A stretch of DNA of 26,825 nucleotides from DUAL01 sp964452095 (lineage in GTDB: Bacteria > Bacteroidota > Bacteroidia > Flavobacteriales > BACL11), in assembly GCA_964452095.1 (NCBI GenBank), contig CAYVKX010000020.1:1-26825 (forward strand), given 5' to 3'. Made by a program: the position numbers and the translations under genes. Shown in pieces: positions 7,387 through 15,773 of the stretch. The first letter of the stretch is position 1; every line of letters starts with the position of its first letter. Under the pieces are notes generated by a model, which worked only from the letters and a program-made list of their open reading frames with translations, searched no databases and was not told where the DNA came from.

Positions 7387-8799
7387 ATGGGAAGACAAAA
7401 CAGAAGAAAACTAATCTTAATAGAGAATATTGAGATTATTGATACGGCAAACAAAGGAAAATCGGTAGCCAAACATGAAGGAAGAGCTATATTTGTACAA
7501 GGAGGTGTACCTGGAGATATTTGTGATATTATCGTTTTCAAAAGAAGAAAGAAATTTTGGGAAGCCCGTATTGAGAAAATACATACTTATTCTGATAGGA
7601 GAACAGATCCTAAATGTGAACATTTCGGAACTTGTGGTGGTTGCAAGTGGCAAAATATGAAGTATGAATCCCAGTTGGAATTTAAGCAAACCCAAGTACT
7701 CAACAACCTAAAAAGAATTGGAGGAATTGAATTACCACAGCATAAGGAAATTCTAGGATGTGAAAAAGAATATTATTACCGAAATAAATTAGAGTTTACT
7801 TTCTCCAATAAAAGATGGCTTACCACAGAGGAAGTGCAATCAGAAACTGACATTGCAGACAAAGATGCCCTTGGATTTCATGTCCCTGGTATGTTCGATA
7901 AAGTAATTGACATAAACAACTGCTACTTACAAAAAGAGCCATCAAACGCTATTCGCCTTTCTGTAAAACAATTTGCAGATGATAATGGACTGACCTTTTT
8001 TGATATCAGAAATCAGGAAGGATTATTGAGAAATTTAATGATTCGTACTTCTTCCACAAACGATTTGATGGTGTTAGTTCAATTTTATGAAAAAGATGAA
8101 AAGAATATCAATTTATTGATGGAACACATCAAAACTTCTTTCCCAGAAATCACTTCTTTGCTTTACATTATCAACAAAAAAGCAAACAATACTATGTACG
8201 ATCAAGAGGTAATTTGCTACAATGGAAACGACCACATAATGGAAGAAATGGACGGGCTTTTCTTTAAGATTGGCGCAAAATCTTTTTTCCAAACCAATAG
8301 CCAGCAAGCAAAAGTGCTTTACAGAAAAACAAAGGAATTAACCGCAATTACTTCTGATGATTTAGTTTACGATCTTTATACTGGAACAGGAACCATTGCA
8401 CAATATGTTGCAAAATCGGCAAAAAAAGTAGTTGGGATTGATTCGGTGGAGGAAGGAATAAAAGCTGCTTACGAAAATGCAGAAGGTAATAAAATTGAAA
8501 ACTGCACTTTCTACACTGGTGATATAAAAGAACTTTTTACAGATGAGTTTATAGCTGAAAACGGAAAGCCAGACATCATAATTACCGACCCACCAAGAGA
8601 TGGAATGCACAAAAAAGTAGTGGAACAAATCCTTAAAATTGGAGCAAAACGAATTGTATATGTAAGTTGTAATTCAGCTTCTCAAGCCCGTGATTTATCT
8701 CTTATGGATGAACTTTATACAGTAACTCATATTCAGCCAGTAGATATGTTCCCACAAACACATCATGTAGAAAATATTGTTGTTTTGGAATTAAAATAG
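7387..8799 (+). CDS. rlmD: 23S rRNA (uracil-C5)-methyltransferase RlmD (TrmA/RumA family)
   Basis: A SAM-dependent RNA 5-methyluridine methyltransferase of 470 residues, cytoplasmic. Residues 11-68 form a TRAM RNA-binding domain. C77, C83, C86 (CEHFGTCGGCKWQ) and C179 (NNCYLQ) are the four iron-sulfur ligands of this family. The methyltransferase fold has DLYTGTGTIAQY (329-340), DPPRDGMHKKV (401-411), the nucleophile C428 in VYVSCNSASQARDL and the general base E462 in HHVENIV. The iron-sulfur cluster and TRAM domain favour the RlmD or RlmCD type over TrmA. The family can methylate U1939, U747 or both, and the sequence alone does not settle which. It is monocistronic by appearance. Confidence 0.92.
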   Translation: MGRQNRRKLILIENIEIIDTANKGKSVAKHEGRAIFVQGGVPGDICDIIVFKRRKKFWEARIEKIHTYSDRRTDPKCEHFGTCGGCKWQNMKYESQLEFKQTQVLNNLKRIGGIELPQHKEILGCEKEYYYRNKLEFTFSNKRWLTTEEVQSETDIADKDALGFHVPGMFDKVIDINNCYLQKEPSNAIRLSVKQFADDNGLTFFDIRNQEGLLRNLMIRTSSTNDLMVLVQFYEKDEKNINLLMEHIKTSFPEITSLLYIINKKANNTMYDQEVICYNGNDHIMEEMDGLFFKIGAKSFFQTNSQQAKVLYRKTKELTAITSDDLVYDLYTGTGTIAQYVAKSAKKVVGIDSVEEGIKAAYENAEGNKIENCTFYTGDIKELFTDEFIAENGKPDIIITDPPRDGMHKKVVEQILKIGAKRIVYVSCNSASQARDLSLMDELYTVTHIQPVDMFPQTHHVENIVVLELK

Positions 8800-8829
8800 T
8801 ATTTACTATGCGTGCATAATGTTTTTTAT

Positions 8830-8837
8830 TACATTTG
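8830..8837 (+). promoter_or_regulatory. -7 box for the exported lipase-like gene
   Basis: TACATTTG matches TAnnTTTG, 29 bases before the ATG at 8867 and inside the short gap after rlmD. This suggests separate transcription from rlmD. Confidence 0.5.
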
Positions 8838-8866
8838 GCTTTTTGAAAATTTAATCCAATTTTTTT

Positions 8867-10096
8867 ATGTTTTTACGCCTTCCCCTCCTGATTGCATTCC
8901 TTTCTTTTAGTTTACAATCAAGTGCGCAAAATCTTATTTCGCATTCACTCATTCATCATTTTACTGAGAATGAATTGGAAGACCTGTGGAACGAAAATAA
9001 AGTTTCAGAATGGATTGTTCCCATTAGTAATGGAATAAAAATGTATGAAATTATCTACTCTACTTCTTGGCATGATGGAAGTAAAATCAAAGCATCAGGA
9101 TTGCTTTTTGTTCCGGATAACTACTTGGAAAAAGTATTGCCTCAAATGATATATCATCATGGCACAAGAACCATAAAGAAAACTAAGCACCACCTAAAAA
9201 GCGAGAATGGAATAAGTGCTGGTTTTGCCGCTGATGGTTATTTGGTAATTATGCCAGATTATATTGGATTAGGGCAAGGAGATAAATTTCATTTATATCA
9301 GAATTCTGAAAGTGAAGCCACCGCAAGTATTGCTATGCTTTTAGCTATTCAAGAGCTGAATAAAGAGTTTAAAATTAAAACAAATTCTCAGCTGTTTTTA
9401 ACTGGATATTCACAGGGAGGACATGCCTGCATGGCAACCCAAAGAAAGTTACAAAATGAATATTCCACTCAATTTACAATAACTGCCTCCTCACCCATGT
9501 CAGGAGCTTATGATATGTCAGGTGTGCAAGCCACAGTAATGGTAAAACCATATCCTGCACCAGCATATTTACCCTACTTACTTATGGGAATAAATGAAGT
9601 ATATGATATTGTTGGGGATGATTACAGTAAATTATTCCGATCGCCTTTTGATAGCTTGATTCCTTTACTCTACAATGGAAAAAATTCAACTTCTGAGATT
9701 GATAAGCATTTACCTGAAATCCCTGCTGATGTGGTGCATCCTAATATGTTGAAAGAATATAATAATAATCCGGATTTCAAATTTAGTGTTGCACTAAAAG
9801 ATAATGATTTAATCGATTGGAAACCAGAATCCCCTACTCAACTCTGCTATTGTAATGCTGACGAAATTGTATTAGCAGAAAATGCTTTTGTTGCCTACAA
9901 AAAGATGAAAGAAAACGGCAGCACTTCTGTAAAATTAAGAAAAGTTGGAAAGAAATTCAGGCACGGAAGTTGCGCTTTGTTTGCAAGTATTTACACCAAA
10001 ATGTGGTTCGATAGTTTTAGAAAAGGAAGCAAAAAAGGGAGGAGAGGTCCTTTGTTAAAAAGGTGGGCAATAACACTGCAAAAAATGAGAATGTAA
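8867..10096 (+). CDS. Exported alpha/beta hydrolase, secretory lipase/esterase-like
   Basis: 409 residues with a Sec signal peptide (MFLRLPLLIAFLSFSLQSSAQ). It has an alpha/beta hydrolase core: oxyanion-side MIYHHGT (94-100), AADGYLVIMPDYIGLGQG (121-138), the nucleophile elbow GYSQGG with S182, a likely acid D332 (CYCNADEIV) and a likely base H366 (RHGSCA). The arrangement resembles secretory lipases and prolyl-oligopeptidase-like esterases of Bacteroidota. No T9SS sorting domain is visible at the C-terminus, which is strongly basic (about 385-407), so a periplasmic location is likely. The substrate is unknown. Confidence 0.82.
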   Translation: MFLRLPLLIAFLSFSLQSSAQNLISHSLIHHFTENELEDLWNENKVSEWIVPISNGIKMYEIIYSTSWHDGSKIKASGLLFVPDNYLEKVLPQMIYHHGTRTIKKTKHHLKSENGISAGFAADGYLVIMPDYIGLGQGDKFHLYQNSESEATASIAMLLAIQELNKEFKIKTNSQLFLTGYSQGGHACMATQRKLQNEYSTQFTITASSPMSGAYDMSGVQATVMVKPYPAPAYLPYLLMGINEVYDIVGDDYSKLFRSPFDSLIPLLYNGKNSTSEIDKHLPEIPADVVHPNMLKEYNNNPDFKFSVALKDNDLIDWKPESPTQLCYCNADEIVLAENAFVAYKKMKENGSTSVKLRKVGKKFRHGSCALFASIYTKMWFDSFRKGSKKGRRGPLLKRWAITLQKMRM

Positions 10097-10138
10097 TTCC
10101 TTTTAGAAATTATTTTGTAATTTTAGCAAAAAATTATT

Positions 10139-10723
10139 ATGCCATTTATTATTTCACATCCAGATACAAATCCTGAAATACGGAAAATAGAAGATGAAAT
10201 TGCAGCTAAAAAAGAAGAGTTATCACTTTTAATTTCAAAAGAAAAAGGAACAAAAATAAAGGACTATACTTTTCAGAATTCAGATGGAAATGATGTTTTA
10301 CTTTCTGAACTATTTAAAAATAAAGAGGAATTAATTGTTGTGTTTTATATGGGAATACAATGTAAATATTGTACGCTTTGGGCAGATAATTATAATGGAA
10401 TTTCAAAACCACTTGCCGATAGATGTTCATTTGCAGTTGTATCCAAGGAAACACCTAAAGAGCAAAATAAAATCAAAAAAGATAGGGCTTGGAATTTTGA
10501 AATGTTTAGTAGAAAAAACAACTCTTTTGCAGAAGATTTAGGATTTGTGGGAGAAGAAGGAAATCCACTTCCTGGTGTTGCTTCATTCATAAAAAAAGAC
10601 GGAAATATATTTGTGCACCACCGCTCCTATTTTGGTCCAGGAGATAATTACTGTAATATGTGGGATTTTACTACTATTTTACCAAAAGGAATAAATAATT
10701 GGCAACCTAAATACACTTACTAA
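10139..10723 (+). CDS. DUF899-like thioredoxin-fold protein
   Basis: 194 residues with no signal peptide. Residues about 12-35 form a charged helix, as in DUF899 proteins. A thioredoxin-like domain follows: DYTFQNSDG (42-50), LIVVFYMGIQCKYCTLW (65-81) with a C75-x-x-C78 pair at the thioredoxin active-site position, and a later PGVASFIKKDGNIFVHHRSY strand. The GDNYCNMWDFTTILPKGINNW ending is DUF899-like. The CxxC pair would allow redox chemistry, but the partner is unknown. Two small membrane-protein ORFs follow with 1-base gaps, so the three may be one transcript. A weak -7-like TAATTTTA (10118-10125) precedes the start. Confidence 0.78.
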   Translation: MPFIISHPDTNPEIRKIEDEIAAKKEELSLLISKEKGTKIKDYTFQNSDGNDVLLSELFKNKEELIVVFYMGIQCKYCTLWADNYNGISKPLADRCSFAVVSKETPKEQNKIKKDRAWNFEMFSRKNNSFAEDLGFVGEEGNPLPGVASFIKKDGNIFVHHRSYFGPGDNYCNMWDFTTILPKGINNWQPKYTY

Positions 10724-10724
10724 T

Positions 10725-10913
10725 ATGAACAAAAATACAACATTAAAACTAACAATCGGAATTTTTACAGTTGTAGCCATTTTGCATTTATTACGATTTT
10801 TACTTGATTGGAATTTAATTATTGAAAGTTATTCTTTTCCAAATTGGGGAAGTTTAATAGCCGCAATAATTTTATGATTTCTAGCATTTAATTTGAACAA
10901 ACTAAAAGAGTAA
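10725..10913 (+). pseudogene. Small two-helix membrane protein with an internal TGA stop
   Basis: The ATG lies 1 base after the DUF899-like stop. The first 50 codons encode a hydrophobic protein beginning MNKNTTLKLTIGIFTVVAIL, with one membrane helix (about 10-27) and the start of a second (GSLIAAIIL). TGA at 10875-10877 then interrupts it. The same frame continues FLAFNLNKLKE to a TAA at 10911, which would complete the second helix with a positive end. A single TGG-to-TGA change (Trp to stop) explains this. It may be real decay, a sequence error, or a functional truncated 50-residue product. The function is unknown; similar small proteins occur in Bacteroidota. Confidence 0.6.
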
Positions 10914-10914
10914 A

Positions 10915-11034
10915 TTGCACGATATTTGGGGAAAATTAAAGGAACTGTATGATGCGAATCCTATTATTTTTGGCATCTTACTTTTTGTGGATTTAGCTAT
11001 TTTGTATTTTATTATTCAATGGCTAATTGGTTAG
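10915..11034 (+). CDS. Possible 39-residue single-helix membrane protein
   Basis: A TTG codon 1 base after the previous frame's TAA opens a 39-codon frame ending TAG. The product begins MHDIWGKLKELYDANP, an amphipathic charged stretch, and then has one strong membrane helix (IIFGILLFVDLAILYFIIQWLIG). The 3' end overlaps the convergent coaE stop by 12 bases. Support is compositional and positional only, with no recognised family and a non-ATG start. Confidence 0.4.
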   Translation: MHDIWGKLKELYDANPIIFGILLFVDLAILYFIIQWLIG

Positions 11035-11600
11035 TTTTTTGCAAATACTGATAATTTGCGGAAGTAATTTCTCCTTCTCATCATTTACAATTATAAAATC
11101 AGATAATTGTACTTTTTCTTCTTGCAGCATCTGATTTGCAATTCTATCTAACACTTCTTGCTCTGAGCAATTATCTCTTTTCATTACTCTTTCTATTCGT
11201 TTTTGTAAAGGAGCAGAAATGCAGATAACTCCATCTAATCCTTTGTTGGCTCCACTTTCAAAAAGTATTGCTGCCTCTTTTATTACAAGTTCTGATTTTT
11301 GATTTTTGCTCCAAGAAACAAAAGCTCTTTGCACAAAAGGATGGACTAATTGATTTAATATTTCTAATTTCTTAGAATCTGAGAAAACAATATCGGCTAA
11401 ATTTTCTTTTTGAAATGTTCCATTTTCATAAATATTATTTCCAAAATTATGAGTGATTTCACTTTTCAATTCAGCAGAATTATTCATACACTTTTTAGCT
11501 TCTACATCCGCAAAAAAAACAGCATATCCCATTTTTTGAAAAATCTTACTAATAAAAGTTTTTCCACTACCGATCCTCCTGTTAATCCAATTTTCTTCAT
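11023..11600 (-). pseudogene. coaE: Dephospho-CoA kinase CoaE, with apparent one-base deletion in the P-loop
   Basis: CoaE phosphorylates the 3'-hydroxyl of dephospho-CoA with ATP, the last step of coenzyme A synthesis. The ATG at 11600 overlaps the bshA TGA (ATGA). The opening MKKIGLTGG is followed by a frame break between 11575 and 11574. Restoring one base gives GGIGSGKT (8-15) and then continuous frame through ADVEAKKCM to the end, 192 residues in total, the normal family length. As written, only a P-loop-less fragment starting at M24 (11532) is open. LVHPFVQRA and the KEAAILFE, RDNCSEQEV and RIANQM stretches are typical CoaE. This gene is usually essential, so a sequence error is likely. 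Confidence 0.88.
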
Positions 11601-12748
11601 AACTTTTTGCGGCTTAAATCTTCATAGATTTTCTCATATAATGGCAAGATATTTGGTAAATCAAAATTCATGGCGTGCTTGTAAGCACACATTTTAAATT
11701 GTGCTAATTTCTCATCATTTCCTAACAATTGAATTGCCTTTTTAGCCATTCCATCCACATCTTTTACTTCTAACAAATAGCCAGTTTTTCCATCTTTGTT
11801 TACTTCTGGCAAACCGCCAGTATTACTGGAAATTACTGGTACTTTTGATACCATTGCTTCCAATGCAACTAAGCCAAAACTTTCCGTATCGGAAGGGAGT
11901 AAAAACAAATCGGAAACCGACAATACTTTCTCTACTGCTTTTAGTTTTCCAATGAAACGAATACTGTCGCACAAATTTAATTCTCGACACAAACTTTCCA
12001 TTTTCGATCTTTCCGGACCATCACCAATCAATAATAATTTGGAAGGAATTTCCTCTTTTATTTTAGCAAATACTTTTAGTACATCTTGCACTCTTTTTAC
12101 TTTTCTAAAATTAGAAATATGAATAATAATTTTTTCATCTACTGATGCAAAGTTGCTTCTTAATTTTGTGTCATTTTCCAAATTATACAAGTTAGAATCA
12201 ATAAAATTAGGCACTAGTTGAATCTCCTTTTGTATATCAAAGTGCTCCATTGTTTCGTCCTTCAAATTCTTGGAAACAGCCGTTACAGCATCAGAATTAT
12301 TTATAGCAAATTCAATTACTGATTTAAACGATTTGTCTTTTCCAAGTAGCGTAATATCCGTTCCATGCAAGGTAGTAATTACCGAAACTTGAATTCCCTT
12401 AGATGCTAAAATTTGCTTTGCAGAAAGTGCGGCAAAAGCATGAGGAATAGCATAATGAACATGCAATAAATCTAATTTTTCATGCATCACCACATCTACC
12501 AATTTTGCTGCTAAATTATGCTCATACGGAATAAAATCAAACAAAGGATAATCAGGCACACTCACTTCATGGAAATTAACCTTATCAGAAAAAACATCCA
12601 AACGAAATGGTTGATTGTAAGATATAAAATGTACTTCATGATTTTTATCGGCAAGAGCCATCCCAAGCTCAGTGGCTACCACTCCACTTCCACCATAAGT
12701 TGGATAACAAACAATACCGATTTTGTATTTATTATTTTTCAATTGCAT
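11597..12748 (-). CDS. bshA: N-acetyl-alpha-D-glucosaminyl L-malate synthase BshA
   Basis: BshA is a GT4-family retaining glycosyltransferase. It joins UDP-GlcNAc and L-malate, the first step of bacillithiol synthesis. The 383-residue protein has the diagnostic GIVCYPTYGGSGVVATELG (11-29), LLHVHYAIPHA (94-104), TTLHGTDITLLG (125-136) and the GT-B donor motif with E289 and E297 in TESFGLVALEAM. The ATG at 12748 lies inside the end of the GH3-serine hydrolase gene (17-base overlap), and the stop overlaps the coaE start. An in-frame TTG one codon earlier is less likely. bshB and bshC are not in the window. Bacillithiol use is known in Bacteroidota. Confidence 0.93.
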   Translation of the reverse strand: MQLKNNKYKIGIVCYPTYGGSGVVATELGMALADKNHEVHFISYNQPFRLDVFSDKVNFHEVSVPDYPLFDFIPYEHNLAAKLVDVVMHEKLDLLHVHYAIPHAFAALSAKQILASKGIQVSVITTLHGTDITLLGKDKSFKSVIEFAINNSDAVTAVSKNLKDETMEHFDIQKEIQLVPNFIDSNLYNLENDTKLRSNFASVDEKIIIHISNFRKVKRVQDVLKVFAKIKEEIPSKLLLIGDGPERSKMESLCRELNLCDSIRFIGKLKAVEKVLSVSDLFLLPSDTESFGLVALEAMVSKVPVISSNTGGLPEVNKDGKTGYLLEVKDVDGMAKKAIQLLGNDEKLAQFKMCAYKHAMNFDLPNILPLYEKIYEDLSRKKL

Positions 12749-15659
12749 CAAAAATTACTTGCATAATATTGGTTCTCACATCCAAAGTTAATAGTTTTTT
12801 ATTTTCGGAAGATGGATGAATTCTATTGGATAAAAATACGAAAACTATTCCAGTTTCTGGATCTGCCCAAGCTAAAGTTCCTGTAAAACCAGAATGCCCA
12901 AAACTCAAATAAGAAACACATTTGCAAGTCGGTCCGCCTTCTTGCTCGGGCAAAGCGGGTTTGTCAAATCCAGCTCCTCTTCTGTTTTCATCCCTGCAAA
13001 ATTGGCATTTGGTGTACTGCTTAATAGTGGATGGATAAAAATATTGCTTGTCGGCATAGCTACCATTTTGCAAATACATTTGCATCATTATTGCCAAATC
13101 ATTCGCATTAGAAAAAAGCCCAGCATGCCCTCCTACTCCACCTTGCATAGCTGCCCCCATATCATGCACATCACCCACAAGCAGTTGATCTCTAAAATAG
13201 CCATCTTTTTCGGTGGGAACAATTCTATCTCTACTAAATCTTTGCTTTGGTAAATAGCCCATTGTAGCCATTCCCATTGGTTTATAAAACTCCTTTTCCA
13301 CCAAAATATTCAAAGGAAGATTATATTTTTTCTCAATAATATCTTTGAATAAATAATAGCCCAAGTCAGAATATCGATACTCATTGGTTTCTAGCAAATC
13401 CGATTCAGTAATTTGCTTTAAAATACTATCAGGGTAGGAATGATGTAAATACAAATTTTCCGCTACTTTTATTGGATATTTCTCTGAATAATAAGTTCTA
13501 TAAAGCGTATCTCTCAAAGTTTTATCTTCATCTATTGTTTGTCGATAAAAAGGAATCCAAGGCTGCAAACCAGCTTGATGCGCTAATACATCACGCACCC
13601 TTAAATGCCCTTTATTTGTATAATACAAATCGTTATTAAGTTTCCCCATTTTATAACCCAATCCAAAGCTACTTTCCTCCTGCATATGCATAAGTATTGG
13701 AATAGTTGCCGCAATTTTGGTGATAGATGCAACATCATACAAATCGGTATTTTTTACCTCTCTGTTTTTAGCATAAGTATGGTAACCATAAGATTTTTGA
13801 AAGAAAACTTTTCCATTTCTAGCTATTAGAACCTGACAGCCAGGAGTTGCTTTCTTTGCTATTGCATTCCCTACCAAACTATCCACTTTATAAAGCAAAT
13901 TTTCATTGATATTAACCTCTTTTGCATTGGTGTATTTCATACGAAATGCTCTAGAGGTTTCTCCACTATTTAATTTGTAATGATGAGTAGAAACCGGCAA
14001 TTTTCCACTTAGAGCAATGCCACCAAAAATGGATTGAGCTGTGAGTGATTGTAAAATTTCACTATTTTGATAAGCCATAATTAGGCAGTCAAAATTATTG
14101 GTAAACAAAAAATCATTGATGGTATAAGGATTAGCAAAAATGCTAATAATCACTTTTGATTGTATGGCAATGGATTGTAAAAATAAATCGGTATTTCTAT
14201 CAATTTTATGCTTTTTCCAAGGACTTTCATTAGACTGATGAACGCTTACAATCACTAGATTGTATTCTTTTAGTTTATCTAACATTTCTTTCTGCAAATT
14301 GGAGCTTGGGTTTTCAGCAATAGTAAAATAAGAAATTGGTGCGTAATTAGAAAGCATATTGGTAAAAGCATTTGAATTTTTACCAATGCAAATAGATGCT
14401 ATTTTAAGAGTATCTAATCTTTCAAGAGGAATTAGATTATCATAATTTTGCAATAATGTAATGGCATTTTCCACCAAATTTCTGTTGACTAATTCTGCCT
14501 CAGCATTGTTTATTTTAGTGGTTAAATTTTGAGTTGAGATTGCTTGCAAAGTATCTAATCCCATCCACTGTTTTGCTAATAAAATTTTCTTGCATTTATT
14601 ATCAATTTCTTCTTGGGAAATCTTACCATTTACAATTGCCTCTTTAATTTTTTCAATTGCAATCGGTACATCTTCCGACATAAGCAAAACATCATTGCCC
14701 GCCAAAAGTGCTTTTACATCCAATTCGCCTGGACCAAAATACTTGCTTACTCCTTTCATGTTGAGGGCATCTGTAAATACTAATCCTTGAAAACCCAATT
14801 CTTTTTTCAGTAAATCATTCACCACTTTTTCTGACAAAGATGATGCCAAATTTTCAGTAACATCTATTGCTGGGATTCGTAAATGAGCCACCATTACACT
14901 TCCTAATCCTTTAGTAATCAAATGCCTGAAAGGAACAATTTCTGTTTTGTTAAGTCGGTATTTGTTGTGCCGAATTACAGGGAGTGTTTTGTGAGAATCC
15001 GTATCGGTATCGCCATGCCCTGGAAAATGTTTGGCACAAGCCAAAACGCCATTATCTTGCATTCCCCTCATATAAGCTGCTGAGAGCTTGGCTACTCTTT
15101 GGGGAGATTCTCCAAAAGAACGATTTCCAATAATTGGATTTTTTGGGTTGGAATTAACATCCGCAACAGGAGCAAAATTGATATTTACACCCAACAATTT
15201 GCACTGCTCTGCAATCTTCTCTCCCATCTGATAAATCAGATTTTCATCTTGCACAGCCCCTAAAGTCATTTGCCAAGGAAATTGCATTACGGAATCCAAC
15301 CGCATAGCAGCTCCCCACTCAGCATCTAAGGCAATCATCAGTGGAGTTTTACTAATGGATTGATAATAGTTAGTCAGCTGGGCTTGCTTTGTAGGACTTC
15401 CTTGCAAAAACATCAAACCACCAATTTTATAATTTGTTATCAAATCAGAAATTTGCTCTTTATGCCTATCATCTTTATTGGAATAAGCCGCCACCATAAA
15501 AAGTTGAGCAATGCGTTCTTCCGGAGAAAGAGTAGAAAAAATACTATCCGCATATTGGGTAGTTTTCAGATGAAAAACAGGCTTCCAAAGCCCCTGGCTA
15601 AAAGCAGAATTAAGTAGTAACAGGCAGGAAATAAATGTAAGAGATATTCGTTTTATCAT
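12732..15659 (-). CDS. Exported GH3 beta-N-acetylhexosaminidase fused to an S12 (beta-lactamase-family) serine hydrolase
   Basis: 975 residues with a signal peptide (MIKRISLTFISCLLLLNSAFS). Residues about 35-370 are a NagZ-type GH3 domain with LDAEWG (111-116), ACAKHFPGHGDTDTDSHKTL (D221/H223 acid-base dyad) and nucleophile D297 in VFTDALNMKGV. Residues about 390-560 look like the second GH3 domain. Residues about 580-975 are a beta-lactamase/PBP-family domain with S645xxK648 (ASITK), Y763-S764-D765 and H922-S-G (GHSGFTGTLAW). This suggests removal of GlcNAc followed by serine-hydrolase action on cell-wall fragments in the periplasm. It is the first gene of a string with bshA and coaE. A weak -7-like TATTTTTA lies about 10 bases before the ATG. 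Confidence 0.9.
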   Translation of the reverse strand: MIKRISLTFISCLLLLNSAFSQGLWKPVFHLKTTQYADSIFSTLSPEERIAQLFMVAAYSNKDDRHKEQISDLITNYKIGGLMFLQGSPTKQAQLTNYYQSISKTPLMIALDAEWGAAMRLDSVMQFPWQMTLGAVQDENLIYQMGEKIAEQCKLLGVNINFAPVADVNSNPKNPIIGNRSFGESPQRVAKLSAAYMRGMQDNGVLACAKHFPGHGDTDTDSHKTLPVIRHNKYRLNKTEIVPFRHLITKGLGSVMVAHLRIPAIDVTENLASSLSEKVVNDLLKKELGFQGLVFTDALNMKGVSKYFGPGELDVKALLAGNDVLLMSEDVPIAIEKIKEAIVNGKISQEEIDNKCKKILLAKQWMGLDTLQAISTQNLTTKINNAEAELVNRNLVENAITLLQNYDNLIPLERLDTLKIASICIGKNSNAFTNMLSNYAPISYFTIAENPSSNLQKEMLDKLKEYNLVIVSVHQSNESPWKKHKIDRNTDLFLQSIAIQSKVIISIFANPYTINDFLFTNNFDCLIMAYQNSEILQSLTAQSIFGGIALSGKLPVSTHHYKLNSGETSRAFRMKYTNAKEVNINENLLYKVDSLVGNAIAKKATPGCQVLIARNGKVFFQKSYGYHTYAKNREVKNTDLYDVASITKIAATIPILMHMQEESSFGLGYKMGKLNNDLYYTNKGHLRVRDVLAHQAGLQPWIPFYRQTIDEDKTLRDTLYRTYYSEKYPIKVAENLYLHHSYPDSILKQITESDLLETNEYRYSDLGYYLFKDIIEKKYNLPLNILVEKEFYKPMGMATMGYLPKQRFSRDRIVPTEKDGYFRDQLLVGDVHDMGAAMQGGVGGHAGLFSNANDLAIMMQMYLQNGSYADKQYFYPSTIKQYTKCQFCRDENRRGAGFDKPALPEQEGGPTCKCVSYLSFGHSGFTGTLAWADPETGIVFVFLSNRIHPSSENKKLLTLDVRTNIMQVIFDAIEK

Positions 15660-15739
15660 AGGTTGTAAAAATAAAGATTTATGTTTTTTAATAGCATATC
15701 GGTTTTAGCAATTATGAACAATATTAAATAATATTTTTA

Positions 15740-15769
15740 TTTGATAAAATGAATAATTCCTTAATTTTG
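15740..15769 (+). promoter_or_regulatory. Full -33/-7 Bacteroidota promoter before the mutL gene string
   Basis: TTTG at 15740-15743 and TAATTTTG at 15762-15769 are separated by 18 bases, within the usual range for the Bacteroidota housekeeping sigma factor. The -7 box ends 4 bases before the ATG at 15774, so the transcript should be leaderless or nearly so. Confidence 0.65.
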
Positions 15770-15773
15770 TGAA

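Noticed and set aside
10875..10877. TGA recoded as tryptophan
   Set aside because: TGA serves as a normal stop for mutL and bshA, where it overlaps the next ATG, and the long genes use TGG for Trp. A special code is not supported.
11570..11582. AGGAGG at the coaE break as a signal for programmed frameshifting
   Set aside because: The needed shift is -1, and the codons GGA GGA do not re-pair in the -1 frame, so no slippery site exists. Shine-Dalgarno pairing is also weak in this phylum. A missing base is simpler.
12894..13253. Plus-strand 119-codon frame inside the GH3-S12 gene
   Set aside because: It is antisense to the conserved HSG region of the serine-hydrolase domain and is a by-product of its codon use.
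15660..15773. Possible riboswitch or small RNA in the divergent gap
   Set aside because: The gap is AT-rich and holds only the promoter elements. No stable stem or known motif is visible.
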